Program-made: the position numbers and the translations under genes
Assembly (NCBI GenBank): GCA_017443175.1
Contig: JAFSOZ010000013.1
Span: 1 to 64,000 of the forward strand
Length of the DNA: 64,000 nt
Direction: 5' to 3'
Origin: Bacteroidales bacterium
GTDB taxonomy: Bacteria > Bacteroidota > Bacteroidia > Bacteroidales > WCHB1-69
Shown here: positions 18,011 to 29,600 of the stretch, piece by piece
Layout of the letters: each line of letters starts with the position of its first letter
Position numbering within the stretch: position 1 is the first letter of the stretch
Notes under the pieces: generated by a model
Database searches by the model: none
What the model was told of the DNA's origin: nothing
What the model saw: the letters and a program-made list of their open reading frames with translations, nothing else

Positions 18011-18131
18011 GTTTGTTTTTTCAACGCGGCAAAGATACATTTTTTTCAATATCTCATTGTAATTTTTCTGAAAAAAAATATCAATATACAACTCCGTGTT
18101 TTTCAATTAGATATGAAGATATATTCCTTTT

Positions 18132-20411
18132 TTAGAATCTCCATGTCAGACCAAAATAGTACAAAAATGGGAGCTGATAGATAACTTCGTTGGAAATTCT
18201 GTTTACATAAAACACATTTCTGTAGTTATAGACATTGGAAAACGACACACTCAACTCCAGCGTGTTCCGTTCCCCGATATGGAATTTTTTCTTGGCACCG
18301 ATATCCAATCTGTGATAACTCGGCAAACGAGCCTGATTGAGATCGGCCAGCATAAAGTACAAATCCTCATTGGCCGTCACGTAGTCATCGTTGATATTGG
18401 TGGGCATGTAGTGCGGATAATAGGCCTGCGTCTGCGTGAATGGGAATCCGGAACCGAAGTTCCAACGGGCGTCAATCTGCCATGACCTGCGCTTGCCGAA
18501 GGCGTATGACACCAACAGGTTTACATTATGCCGTCTGTCAAAGTGCGGGTTGTACTCTACCACTCCGTCGGTACGCTTCACCCAACCCAACGAATAAACG
18601 AGCCACACATAGAAACCTTTGTTGTCGTACTTCACAGTCACATCGCCACCATACGCACGACCTTTCTCCCAAATGAACTCATCTTCCGTATCAAACATTT
18701 TATAGCGGTTGACAGAAATCAGTTGGGAGAAGTTCTTGAAGTATCCCTCCAAGTTGATACTGATTTGTGAAATGGGATCATACTCCATACCCAGGATGAC
18801 ATGCTGTGACTTTTGGAGACGGCCCTTCATCTTGTCACCGTCATTGAGCATGTTAGAAGCAAGCAGGTCCCCGCTCACAGGCGAGGAAATGAATCCGTTG
18901 AACAGATTCACGACATCCTGATCGGACGTGACCGCCACCAAATTCTGGGAATAGAGACCTCCCGCCAGCTTGAGACGGAGGTTGCGCAGAATATTGTATT
19001 TGATAGCCAATCTGGGCTCAGGAGAGGCTTCGCCCAGAGAATAATAATACTGCAACCGGAAACTCGGCTCCAGCAACAACTTGTTTCTGAAATTGTATTT
19101 GAATTTGGCGAAAAACGACATGTCCGTCGTGTGGTCATCAATATCCACCTTGGAGCCAAATTGAGTGAAATAGGTGTATTGTGTGTTAAATCCCACCGCT
19201 TCAACACCCACGTTCAACACACTTCTTCCAATATAATAGTTGAAGGCCAGATTGAACGTGAAGCCATCCATGGTACTGCTCTTGGGCTGATACAATTTGT
19301 CGTCCAACTCGCACGTGTATTTGGAATAGGCCAACGCGCCCGTGATGGTGATGGGCACATCGCCGGGCACAATCTGGAAGTTTGAACCCACACCCCAGTT
19401 GTTCCAGGAATAAGCCGCAATGGAACTGTAGTTGACTTTGTCGTTGAAATTGAAGCCGAACACATTCAGTTTGGTGCCATTCAACGTGGAGAGCGTCAAC
19501 TTGCCATACAAATCCCAAAAGCTGAACGGAAGACCGTCTTTGCCCACGTAGGGATAGAAGAATTTGGAAGCTGGTTCAAGATAGGAACCTTTTCCGGAGA
19601 GGATGAAACTCAACGCGGTCTTGCGGTTGTCTTTCAGTTTTACCAGCGGACCCTCCAGCAGAATTTGGGACTGGATATTGCTGACGTCCACCTTCCCGGA
19701 AATACGTTTTTTGTTACCGTCGCGGGTCTGGATATCCATCACGGAAGAAATTCTGCCGCCGAACTCGGCACCGAAACCGCCGGTATAGACATCCGCGCTA
19801 CTCATGATATCCATGTCGAACACAGAGAAGATACCGATGGAGTGGAAGGGGTTGTATATCAGCACGCCGTCCAAGAGCAGCATGTTCTGCACGGGCGTAC
19901 CGCCGCGCACATACAGCTGACCGCCCTGGTCGCCGGTAGAAATCACGCCCGGCAACACCTGCAGATACTGAGCAAAATCGGGTTGGCCGCCGATGGCCGG
20001 CATCTTGCTCATATCCTTGGGTGTCACACTGATGACGGAAGTGCGCGTTTCCTGTTCCTTGCGCTGTCCCTCGCCTTGAATCTGCACAGCATCCAGCGTG
20101 GTGGAAGATGGCTGAAGCGAGTAGCGCTTAGTGATAACCGTATCCTTGCGCACCTTTATCGTATCAATGATGTCATTATAACCTAAAAAGGAAACCTTAA
20201 CAGCGTAGGTTCCCTTCGGAATCTTGTTGATCATGAAAGCACCCTTGGAATCTGACAGCGCACCGTAAGAGGTGCCCGTCAGCTGGATGGTACAATAGGG
20301 CAACACCTCACCATTGGAATCATCATAGGTAAAGCCTTTCAGTACTGTATTCTGAGCATAGAGGGAAGTCACACAAATGAAAAGTGCGACAAGTATTGCG
20401 ATTTTCTTCAT
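18132..20411 (-). CDS. TonB-dependent outer-membrane receptor
   Basis: 759 residues from the ATG at 20411, which opens on the signal peptide MKKIAILVALFICVTSLYA. Residues about 22-105 are a carboxypeptidase-regulatory-like (CarbopepD_reg_2) domain (LKGFTYDDSNGEVLPYCTIQ, KGTYAVKVSFLGY). A plug domain follows (LPGVISTGDQGGQLYVRGG, MLLLDGVLIYNP), then a beta-barrel ending in the aromatic terminus YYFGLTWRF. No SusD homologue is adjacent, so it is not a SusC/D pair; the substrate could be a metal chelate, vitamin or oligopeptide. It has its own -7 box. Confidence 0.9.
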   Translation of the reverse strand: MKKIAILVALFICVTSLYAQNTVLKGFTYDDSNGEVLPYCTIQLTGTSYGALSDSKGAFMINKIPKGTYAVKVSFLGYNDIIDTIKVRKDTVITKRYSLQPSSTTLDAVQIQGEGQRKEQETRTSVISVTPKDMSKMPAIGGQPDFAQYLQVLPGVISTGDQGGQLYVRGGTPVQNMLLLDGVLIYNPFHSIGIFSVFDMDIMSSADVYTGGFGAEFGGRISSVMDIQTRDGNKKRISGKVDVSNIQSQILLEGPLVKLKDNRKTALSFILSGKGSYLEPASKFFYPYVGKDGLPFSFWDLYGKLTLSTLNGTKLNVFGFNFNDKVNYSSIAAYSWNNWGVGSNFQIVPGDVPITITGALAYSKYTCELDDKLYQPKSSTMDGFTFNLAFNYYIGRSVLNVGVEAVGFNTQYTYFTQFGSKVDIDDHTTDMSFFAKFKYNFRNKLLLEPSFRLQYYYSLGEASPEPRLAIKYNILRNLRLKLAGGLYSQNLVAVTSDQDVVNLFNGFISSPVSGDLLASNMLNDGDKMKGRLQKSQHVILGMEYDPISQISINLEGYFKNFSQLISVNRYKMFDTEDEFIWEKGRAYGGDVTVKYDNKGFYVWLVYSLGWVKRTDGVVEYNPHFDRRHNVNLLVSYAFGKRRSWQIDARWNFGSGFPFTQTQAYYPHYMPTNINDDYVTANEDLYFMLADLNQARLPSYHRLDIGAKKKFHIGERNTLELSVSFSNVYNYRNVFYVNRISNEVIYQLPFLYYFGLTWRF

Positions 20412-20432
20412 GCGTCTTAAAATTTGAAGGCG

Positions 20433-20440
20433 CAAAGATA
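20433..20440 (-). promoter_or_regulatory. -7 box of TonB receptor gene
   Basis: TATCTTTG on the minus strand, 21 bp before the start at 20411 and just after the purD stop. Confidence 0.55.
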
Positions 20441-20447
20441 CAAAAAA

Positions 20448-21710
20448 TCAGATAGCTTGCCATCCGATATCTTCGCGGTAAAACAGGCCCGGGGCATCAA
20501 TGGAAAGCACGCCATTGTAGGCATCTTCACGAGCCTCGCGCAACGTGGCACCCTTGCCCACCACAAAGAGAACCCGGCCTCCGTTGGAAAACCATTGACC
20601 CTCCTTTTGCATTGTTCCCATGTGAAATACCGTCTGCTTGACCGCCTCCAGGTTTTTAATCTCCAAACCTTTGTCATAAGAGCCCGGATAGCCTTTGGCC
20701 GCGAGCACGACGCCGAGGAAAGCTTCGGGATAAAACTCCGCCTTGGTCTCTTTATGTTCCAGAAGATCCATGATAACCTCAACCAAGTCACTCTGCATTT
20801 TGGGCAACACCACCTCCGTCTCCGGATCGCCGAAACGGGCATTGAACTCTATCACCTTGGGGCCCTGCTTGGTCAGCATCAGACCGCCGTACAAGACACC
20901 GCAGAAGGGACAGCCCTCGGTGACCATTGCCTTGGCGGCAGGTTTCATGATATGCTCAACTGCCCATTGCACCTGCTCTTGCGGGATGACGGGCACCGGG
21001 GAATAGGCACCCATGCCGCCGGTGTTCGGGCCCTTGTCGCCGTCGTATGCCCGCTTGTGGTCCTGGGCAATGGCCAACGGCACGACCTGTTCGCCGTTCA
21101 CCAGCGTCAACAGTGAGAATTCAGGGCCTTGCAAAAACTCTTCCATCACGACCTTGCCTTTGCCGAAGTGATTGTCGAGCAGCATATCCTTAAGCGCGGC
21201 ATCGGCATCTTCTGTAGTCATGGCCACCACCACGCCCTTGCCGGCAGCCAGTCCGTCGTACTTGATCACGATGGGTGCACCGACCTCCGAAAGATAGTCT
21301 TTGGCCTCCTCATAATCCTCAAAGGTGCGGTATGCGGCCGTGGGAATCGCGTATTTCTCCATCAGTTCCTTGGCAAACTGCTTGCTGCCCTCAATGCGGG
21401 CGGCAGCCTTTGTGGGCGCGAATATGCGCAAGCCCGCCTTCTGGAATTCGTCGGCGATACCGTTCATCAGGGCAGCCTCCGGCCCGACGATGGTCAGGTC
21501 CACGCGATGCTCCAGGGCAAAGGCGAGCAAAGCATTTGTATCGTTTTCATCCACCGCCACCCGATGCACGGGCACGTTGCATGTGTTGTTCAACAGCAAC
21601 ATCCCCTCGTTACCGGGAGCTATAAACAGTTCGGACACCTTAGAGGACTGAGCCACTTTCCAAGCGATGGCGTGTTCACGGCCGCCACGACCGACAATCA
21701 GTATTTTCAT
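20448..21710 (-). CDS. purD: Phosphoribosylamine-glycine ligase PurD
   Basis: 420 residues, family-normal. Catalyses ATP-dependent joining of glycine to 5-phosphoribosylamine in purine synthesis. The N-terminal MKILIVGRGGREHAIAWKV, the ATP-grasp segment PIVIKYDGLAAGKGV, HKRAYDGDKGPNTGGMGAYS, GVLYGGLMLT and FNARFGDPETEV are all intact. It starts 2 bp after the stop of the MltF-like gene, so the two share a transcript, though no metabolic link is evident. Confidence 0.97.
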   Translation of the reverse strand: MKILIVGRGGREHAIAWKVAQSSKVSELFIAPGNEGMLLLNNTCNVPVHRVAVDENDTNALLAFALEHRVDLTIVGPEAALMNGIADEFQKAGLRIFAPTKAAARIEGSKQFAKELMEKYAIPTAAYRTFEDYEEAKDYLSEVGAPIVIKYDGLAAGKGVVVAMTTEDADAALKDMLLDNHFGKGKVVMEEFLQGPEFSLLTLVNGEQVVPLAIAQDHKRAYDGDKGPNTGGMGAYSPVPVIPQEQVQWAVEHIMKPAAKAMVTEGCPFCGVLYGGLMLTKQGPKVIEFNARFGDPETEVVLPKMQSDLVEVIMDLLEHKETKAEFYPEAFLGVVLAAKGYPGSYDKGLEIKNLEAVKQTVFHMGTMQKEGQWFSNGGRVLFVVGKGATLREAREDAYNGVLSIDAPGLFYREDIGWQAI

Positions 21711-21712
21711 TC

Positions 21713-23080
21713 CTAATTTTTAGTTATAACATATCCATGATAACGGGTCATCACCTCATTCACATAATTAAGAGTATGCTTACCCGGGTAATAACCGCAT
21801 TTCACGACAGGATCAGTATAGTAATCTTTGTGGGATTTCAGCGCAAGGTACTTGGCCACCTCAGGCCAATGGGTGTAATCACCGCCATGCTTCTTGCACA
21901 AGGCCTGTGCATCCAAGACATGGCCAGGGCCGGAATTGTAGGAACCGGCCACAAAATAGTAAATATCGGTAGTATCCACCTTGTTGGCAAAAATCTTGTA
22001 CAGATAGGAGATATAGCGAGCTCCGGCCCACAGTTGTTCCTCCACGGAAGAGGTGTCGGTAATACCGTAGCGCGCGGCGGTGGCCGGCATCATCTGCATG
22101 ATGCCGAAACTACCGCCCATACCCAGCAGGTCGGAGACAAAATGGGATTCCTGCCAGACGATAGACGACATGAAACGCCAGTCTATGTGGTATCGGGCGC
22201 AGGCCGCTTGCATGCACTTGTCATACGAAGAAATGTTGTTGCGTCTGGCACCAAACGAGCGCTGGATCACATACGAGTGCGCCGACAGGTATTTCTCGCA
22301 TAGTTTCTGATACTGCTTTGTCGTCACAAACTCCTTCATCCATTCATTGATGTCGCGGTTGAGTGAATCACGGGAGTTATGAAGCACCCACGTGCGCGGG
22401 AAATTCTCCCCCACCCTCGGGCCCAAGGACAATGACTTGTAAAAAGGCAGCAGCGTGATGGCCTCATTGTAATTGCATACAATAAAATCCACCTTTTTAT
22501 CTTCCAGCATATCAAAGAGGTCCTCCATTTCCACGCCCTCGTCTTCGTGCAGTTTCCATTTGGTCGTATCCCCCAAAATGGAAAAATCCACAGGATGCAT
22601 ATAGTTTTCAGGCGCGTGCACCACGTGTATCGTATCGTCATCCAAAGCCGTTTTCTTCCTTGTAATCAGCACAGGATAAGTATAGGAATGCGGCTCGGAT
22701 TCAGAAATGTACCAGGGTATGAAATTCGATTTATCAAAATCATAGCCCACAATGTCGTATTCCCCGCTAAACGATTTCAGAAAAATCTGTTTGGGGTCTG
22801 GTTCAATGGAAATAGAGACTGGACGGTTCAGGTCTGCTCCCAATTGGCGAATCAGATCATATTGGAATCCAATGACAGAACCTTGATAGACGAAATAATC
22901 CGCCGCATGATAGAAGATGAGGGCCTTGATAGTATCGCCGTGCCCTACAAGCTGGGGCATCTTCTTTTCCTTATTATTCATCAAAGACAACGGTTGTATT
23001 CTGTCATGTGTGAACAATATGACAACCAAGGCGATGACGGCGACGGCAATAAAAATATAACTAACGTGTTTCCGTTTCAA
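21713..23080 (-). CDS. mltF: MltF-like membrane-bound lytic transglycosylase
   Basis: 455 residues. The reading frame opens with TTG at 23080; no ATG precedes the hydrophobic segment (VSYIFIAVAVIALVVILF), which would anchor the protein in the membrane. Residues about 45-265 form a periplasmic solute-binding-like (SBP_bac_3) domain. Residues about 290-440 are a lytic transglycosylase domain with catalytic glutamate in SSIVWQESHF, GSFGIMQMMPATAARYGI and YNSGPGHVLDA. This order matches E. coli MltF. It cleaves peptidoglycan with formation of 1,6-anhydromuropeptides. A hairpin (23080-23102) abuts the start codon. Confidence 0.88.
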   Translation of the reverse strand: MKRKHVSYIFIAVAVIALVVILFTHDRIQPLSLMNNKEKKMPQLVGHGDTIKALIFYHAADYFVYQGSVIGFQYDLIRQLGADLNRPVSISIEPDPKQIFLKSFSGEYDIVGYDFDKSNFIPWYISESEPHSYTYPVLITRKKTALDDDTIHVVHAPENYMHPVDFSILGDTTKWKLHEDEGVEMEDLFDMLEDKKVDFIVCNYNEAITLLPFYKSLSLGPRVGENFPRTWVLHNSRDSLNRDINEWMKEFVTTKQYQKLCEKYLSAHSYVIQRSFGARRNNISSYDKCMQAACARYHIDWRFMSSIVWQESHFVSDLLGMGGSFGIMQMMPATAARYGITDTSSVEEQLWAGARYISYLYKIFANKVDTTDIYYFVAGSYNSGPGHVLDAQALCKKHGGDYTHWPEVAKYLALKSHKDYYTDPVVKCGYYPGKHTLNYVNEVMTRYHGYVITKN

Positions 23081-23163
23081 AATAATGTTTTTAGCATTAT
23101 TTCATCAACTTCATCAGCGAGCGAGGGCAGTGATAGCAGATAACAGGAGTAATGCAAATAAAA

Positions 23164-23634
23164 CTATCGAATTAGAATCTTATTAAGATAAGCTTTGGCT
23201 TCGGCGGGTTTGTTGTCGCTGAATTTCTTCTGATTAACAATATTGTCCTCCTCAACCTTAACTTCAATCGTGTCGCGATACACCCAACGGGACAAGCTGT
23301 CCTCACTGAGGATTGTATCGGTGGACAACACCACTCTGAGCAAAGCGGGATACCGGAGTCCCTTGAACTCGGCCACACCCTTGGTGATTTTGCCTTCAAT
23401 GTTTGCTATCGTGGGATCGCAATAATTGTATCTTGCATTTACGGAGTCATACAAGAGATACTTACTGGTATCAATATAGAAATAGCCCTTGTCTTTGTCG
23501 GTGATCAAAGAGTCCGTACCCTCATAATAGCAGGTGATCTTGAATCCCAGAGGTTGTTCTTTTTGGCATTGGACAAAACATATCACCATGAACATGGCGA
23601 CAATAACCGGTGTTAAAAATCCAAACTTTTTCAT
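23164..23634 (-). CDS. Small lipoprotein of unknown function
   Basis: 156 residues from the ATG at 23634. The N-terminus MKKFGFLTPVIVAMFMVI leads to CFVQC and then QKEQ, which reads as a lipoprotein signal with a lipobox cysteine and a polar +2 to +4 stretch. The mature part is beta-rich with many D, K and Y residues (YYEGTDSLITDKDKGYFYID, YPALLRVVLSTDTI). It lies directly downstream of sprA but has its own -7 box. Small lipoproteins near T9SS genes are common, but nothing here ties it to secretion. Family not recognised. Confidence 0.75.
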   Translation of the reverse strand: MKKFGFLTPVIVAMFMVICFVQCQKEQPLGFKITCYYEGTDSLITDKDKGYFYIDTSKYLLYDSVNARYNYCDPTIANIEGKITKGVAEFKGLRYPALLRVVLSTDTILSEDSLSRWVYRDTIEVKVEEDNIVNQKKFSDNKPAEAKAYLNKILIR

Positions 23635-23655
23635 ATTAATATGATTTAGGGGCGG

Positions 23656-23663
23656 CAAAGATA
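23656..23663 (-). promoter_or_regulatory. -7 box of lipoprotein gene
   Basis: TATCTTTG on the minus strand, 21 bp before the start at 23634 and just after the sprA stop at 23672. Confidence 0.55.
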
Positions 23664-23671
23664 ATAAAAAA

Positions 23672-26600
23672 TTATTGTGACAGCATCAAGTTAATGGAAA
23701 CTCCCACTTCAAAATTCATGTTATTGTATTGATTGAGCACTTTCGGACGGTTAATGGTATGGTCGTAGAAGAACTTGATTCCCACCATTTGGCTGAACTG
23801 GTATTCGGCGGCGACATTGATTGTGGCGGTCAACATGCCGGAGGTAACCTGATCCACTTCCTCCTGAATCTTGCGGAGCATGGTCTCGTTACTCTTGATA
23901 CCGACACCGGCGGTTACGTTCAGGTCGCTGACAAACTGGCGCTTCATACCGGAAAACACCAATCCCAACTTCAAATCCTTGAATCGATATCCGCCCGACA
24001 CGGTCAATTCCTTGGCAGAGGACTCCGTAATCTGGTTATTGGCAAAACTCAAAGCCACGTTACGGGATTGCTTATACTCCACCTTCAACAGCATACTGTT
24101 TTTCAGCGTCATGTCAAAGCCGATCAGCGGACCGAACTGCTCGGACAAGGCTACCTGATTGAGCTCGTATTCCGGCATCATATCACCCAGATTATTCCGG
24201 ACGGCACCACCCTCTTCACGAGGCCTATAGGAAACATTGGTGGCATAACCGCCCACCTGGTATGTACAGGTATAGTTATGCGTAATAGACAAGCTCTGGA
24301 ACACTTTGTCCACACCTTTGATCTTGGAAAAACCGTTGTAATTGATGCGCCAGTTCGGCAGCGGGATCTTCAAGAACGGACCGGAGAGCTTCATGTTATC
24401 GGCATTCTTACCCATATAAGATACGAAGAATGCGTTCATGAGCACATCTTGCGACACGCCGCTGTATCCGTCTGGGAATCCGGTTTCAGGATCGATTTCA
24501 CCAGTAGTGCGGTCGTCCTCCACCGCCAGCCTGTTGGCCATCGTCAAACGAACATCCTTGAATTCTTCAAACAATTTATCATAATCGCCAAAGAAAGTTT
24601 TCAAACCGCAATACGACATGCTGAAAGAGCCATTGCGCTGCGGCGTATAGTGCGAAATGTTGCCGGCCTCGTCCACATGGAAATACTCGGAGAAATTCTG
24701 CGTAAAGTTACGGTTGGCAGACACATCGATACGGAAGTTCTTGAAAGGCTCCACAGAGGCTCGGATGCTCAAGACCTCGTTATAGGTTCTCTGGTAAGCA
24801 CTGTTCATGAGCGAATCGGTGGTGAGCCAGTGGCCCTGCGCGCCCATTGCTTGTACGTCAGGCTGCCCGCCGAACACAAACAGGAATCCGGGAGAACGGT
24901 CAGCAAAGTCAATGCCAAACATATTCGGCTTGCCCATGTAACCCGGCAACACGGTTCCGCTGCCTCGTGAGTAGTTGGCGGATACATTACGCAACATCAT
25001 CATAAAACGCAAGGTTCCATCCAAGATGATTTTGCCGTAATTCGGTTTTTCTTTCAAGGAATCCTGGGGAGTTTCTCCGTCCTCATCGGAATTTTTATCC
25101 TTGCTCCGTCCTGCATTCCTGTCCCCTCTGACATTCATCGGATTGTTGCTTCCTTGATTCACCTTCTTCAAATAGGGAATGGTGTTGTACAGGGTCACGA
25201 AATTGACGGATGCATTGCCCTGGATACTGTTGGAGTTCTGGATGGTATTACCCAGATAGGCTAACGACAGAGCGGACGCAGTGTAAGTGAAACTGGAGTT
25301 GTAACGCACGCTCGCGGTAATCCATTTGAACAACGGAATCTTGTTGATCGGAATCTGATAGGTGCCGGCAAAATTCTGGCGGAAGTCGGTCATACGGCCA
25401 CCACGGCCCAGACAATGCCATACGGAATCCTTCTCCGTGCGGGTATCAATCAGTCCGTCCGGTTCATCAATACGGGCGGAAGCAGTGGCTCGATATTCGA
25501 GTTTCAGGCTCTGGAAGATGTCCCAATTCACAGTATAGTTGCGCGACCAGTCGAAAGACTTCACGAAGCTGGTATCCACAATGATGTTACCCCTGCTCTT
25601 CGGACGGTACTTGAACTCCTGCATCTCGCGGTGCAAGCTGGTACGGATGGTCACGTTCTTCGGCATCGGGGTGATGTTGAAATCGCGAATAATCTGCAAC
25701 CATTTCGACTTCATCCATTTCACCTTGGAGAACGGACGATAGTTCTTGGGGTTGGTGCTGAAGGTATAGCCGATCTCTCCATTATGGATATATTCGTTGT
25801 TCATCTCAAGGTCTTCATCGCGCTGCACCAACTCGGAATAGGAATAAGAGAAGTCGAGGTTCTCAATGTCCCACGGGCGCATCTTCAGCTTGCCACCTTC
25901 CAGATTACGTTCCTTGCGAACGTTCATCAAGTTGACATTCTGACGTTGCGTGAAGACATTTGTGAGACGGCGGATGGAGTCGCGCTCGCCGATAGTCTCG
26001 TAGGTAGCCAGATCGTCCTTCAGCTTCACATCGGGGTTCAGCGGATTGTACTCGGGCTGGCTCACACCCAGAGAGTAGTCATAATGCAACGGGATCTTGA
26101 TGTTCCACTTCTGCGGGAACAAGATTTTGCCTCCGTCGATATTGGTAGCTATGTCTAAATTGTACTTGGTCTCCATGGAGCGTTCGGTCACCGATTGCTC
26201 AATACTGCCGAAACCGGGTGTGGAGTACGTACCCGACACAGACAAGTCGCCCACATCGGCAAGATTCACACGGGCCCGCATCGTGGCAGCAAAGCCCTGC
26301 TTGTCGTCAAAACCGCAGAGACGCAATTCGTTGATCCACAACTCCACTGATTTCGGCAACATGTCATCATCGTCGTGTTGTGACTTTTTCTTGGGGTTGC
26401 GGACACCAATCATGATCGTGGTAACTTCACCCAGGTTCGGCACGCCCACCACGGTCATCTTGTTGCCATTGTCCAAGATTTTGGAGTAGGGCACCTGATT
26501 GCTCTGCCACGTACCTCTTCGCACTTCCACGTTACGACGCTGTTTCAAAGCCACCAGAGAATCCAGATAGACGAACATGCGGTTTGCCTCAGGCCAGATG

Positions 26601-29600
26601 GCGTTGGTGTCCTTGCCCACCGACCACGGTGTGATGTCAACGGGCATCTCATACTCGTAGTAGTTCTCGGTGTAGTCCGAACCCAAACGGATGAAGCAGG
26701 TCACATCGCCTTTCTTCAGGTCACCGGAGCTGAACACATCCTCTGCATGGACAAACATGCGCAGGTTGTTGAACTGGCGAAGGTCGTAACTGGTGCTCTT
26801 ATAGACGGCACGCGCATCGCCGTCAGGCAGGTCAACTGCTTTCATGGACAGGGCCTGCTCGTTGATTTCATAAAGGGTAAGTCCGTTCAACTGCTCACGC
26901 TCAATGCCAGGAGGCAGCACATACGGAATTGGAGTACGGTTGGCATTCTCTTCATAGCTGACCGTTCCCACATAGAAAGAGCCTTCGCCGTCACCTTGCG
27001 TGGGCAAATAATCACCCTGTTCCTGCAAACTGAGGTTATAGGTTCTCCAGTCGCCGCGCACCAACTCGAAGGTGGCGAAACGGCAGATAATCGGTTCCTC
27101 AAAGTCGCGCATGAAGACACGCATGAAGCGGATGGAGTTGTAGCCCGTCATCCCGTTCACCACCTTGTCGGGGTTATGAATAGGAATACGGAACTGATAC
27201 CATCGGGTAGTCGGCCGGGTGCCGTCGGGCAGGATGTCGGGCACCGCCTCATACACATCATTGATGTAGTTTTCTCCCACCACCATGTGCTGCGGGGAGA
27301 GGTCAATCACATACTGATAATACTTCTCATCCTCACTCAACGTGTTGTCGTTGTTCATATCCTCCAAGTTCGGAATCTGCGTGGCCTGAGTCGGATAGGA
27401 TTCAGGACTCTGGGAATCGGCAGGAGAGTTGCCATCGGCATTGTTGAAGAACTTGTAGCGCTCCACTACCTTCAGGTCCGCGTTGTCATAATCGGTGCCT
27501 CTGAAATAATGGTAATTGTCGGCAGACGGGTCCTCGTATGCTTTCTGGTATGCGGTAGATGCCGTACCGAAATGGTTGGAGAGCAAATGCAGATAGGTTT
27601 CATCAAAATGCTCGCGCTCACGAGAATCCTGCAAGCCGTCGAAGCCCACATCCTGATACTGCCGCGCATTCTCATCCTGATCAAAGGCGTTGACAATCAA
27701 CTGGGTTGTCGGCACGCGTCCCCAGACTGTAAACTCCACGTTCTCATCAGAGCCGTCGGCGGGCAGTCCATTCTCGAAGAACTTCACACCGTCACGCAAG
27801 ATATCCTCGGAGATATCACCCAAGTTGAAATAGAGCTTACCGCCAGTGTGGTTGGGGTTTTCAATGAAAGGATCCATCATCCAGAACTCGATATACTCAT
27901 AGTTGGATGATTCGAAGTCTGTGTTATCGAACTTGCGCATGATACCGCCCCAACGTGTCTTCGGATCGCGCAAGGTTCCGTCGTCATTCAAGCCCTTTGA
28001 AAATCCTTCCAGACCAGCCACATCATAGTTGTAGGGTCCTCTCTCCAATGGATAATAAGCCATGTTGAAGACCGTCATTTGCGTGGAAAGGGCTGTGGTA
28101 CCGGAGTTCTGTTTGTAGGGGAACAGCTCGGGCTCATACACGGCACGTGCGTAAGGCCGCGAGAGGTCCTCCGGAGTCAGGTTTTTCGGAGTGGCATTGT
28201 TTCTGTTGTAGAATATCGGATCGATAATGTACCATGACATCAAAGCCCTGTTGTAGCCATACGCCAGTTTTCTACGGGCATTGTCCGCCATAGAGGTAGG
28301 CTGCGCCTCAGGGAAGAGATCGGGCTGGCCTTGCGGGGTGGACGCCAGCACCCAACTGGACATGGTGGTCAGGTCAATAGTGGATTTCGACGCTTCAAAG
28401 TCGTCAATATAGGTCGTTCCTTGCTTGCCGATTGCCTTGGAATGGCCCGGCACAAAATGGGCGAACTCACCCTCCAAGTTCAAGAAAGACTGGGTGGTTG
28501 TGCTGTGGAATGTGATTTTGTCAATTGCTTTCGTAATAAAAGGCAACTCCGTCTTATAGGCAAAATTCATGCCCCACACCAGGTTGTTAATCGGCTCATC
28601 ACCGTAATTCACTTTATTGGTAATCGGACGCTCGCGCAAATTCAAAAGAGTGGCCCCCACCGTAAAGTCCCTGGAAAACATGTAATCGAAATTCACTCCG
28701 AACATGGTCTGGTCGGTGGCCCCGAAATCATTATCGTTCTCCACACTGATGGAGATGGGCGTACCGGAGTTGAGAATACCCTGATTGATAATGGTCACAG
28801 TACCCATGTCATAGTTAACCGTGAAATCCACATTCTCGGTCAGTTGGATACCGCCGGCGGTGACTTTCACGGAGCCCTGCGCCACATTGGTGGTGTTGAA
28901 ATGGTATTCTGAACCATACGAGGAACGGTAGCTTCCTTCCAGATAATACTTGTTCTTGTTGGTAATCTGCTGGGCTAACGTCTTGGTGAGCGTGTACAAC
29001 GAGTCAAACGCATACATATTGGCCAACTCTGCCTCGTCTTCATCAAAGATAGCGCGCAAATCCTTGCCGAAAGGCTCGATGGTGGGGAAGAAAATCCTAC
29101 CATTGGCGGCATTGATGGTTCCTCCTGTGGTCTGTGCGCCATCCAAAAAGTCGAAGATACCATCCGGATAGGGATCCTGCTGCTGGTTCAGTCGGTCAAG
29201 ACCCATCAGTTTGATGAGGGAAATACCTTTATTCTTGCCTTGTGTGAAGAAACCGTTGGCAATACCATCGGCGTCACCGGTATATAGCACATTCAATCTG
29301 AATTTTTCAGAAGAGACCTGATAGGCGGACAGGTTATACACGTTCTTCATCATCAACTTCCACAACGGGGATTTGGTGTTCAGGTTGGTGCTCTTGAGCA
29401 ACTTGACACGAAGACAGTTTGGTGCGGAAACCTCGTTGGAGAACTCACCCACTTGATACACGGTCGTATCGCCGATGACCGTATATTGGAATGCCACAGC
29501 CAGCACCTGGTCTGAGCTCAACGCGGAGTTCAGAGAGATGAAACCCAACTTGGAATTGAACGTGTATTCGGATGATGCCAGCAGTCGCGCACTCTCCACT

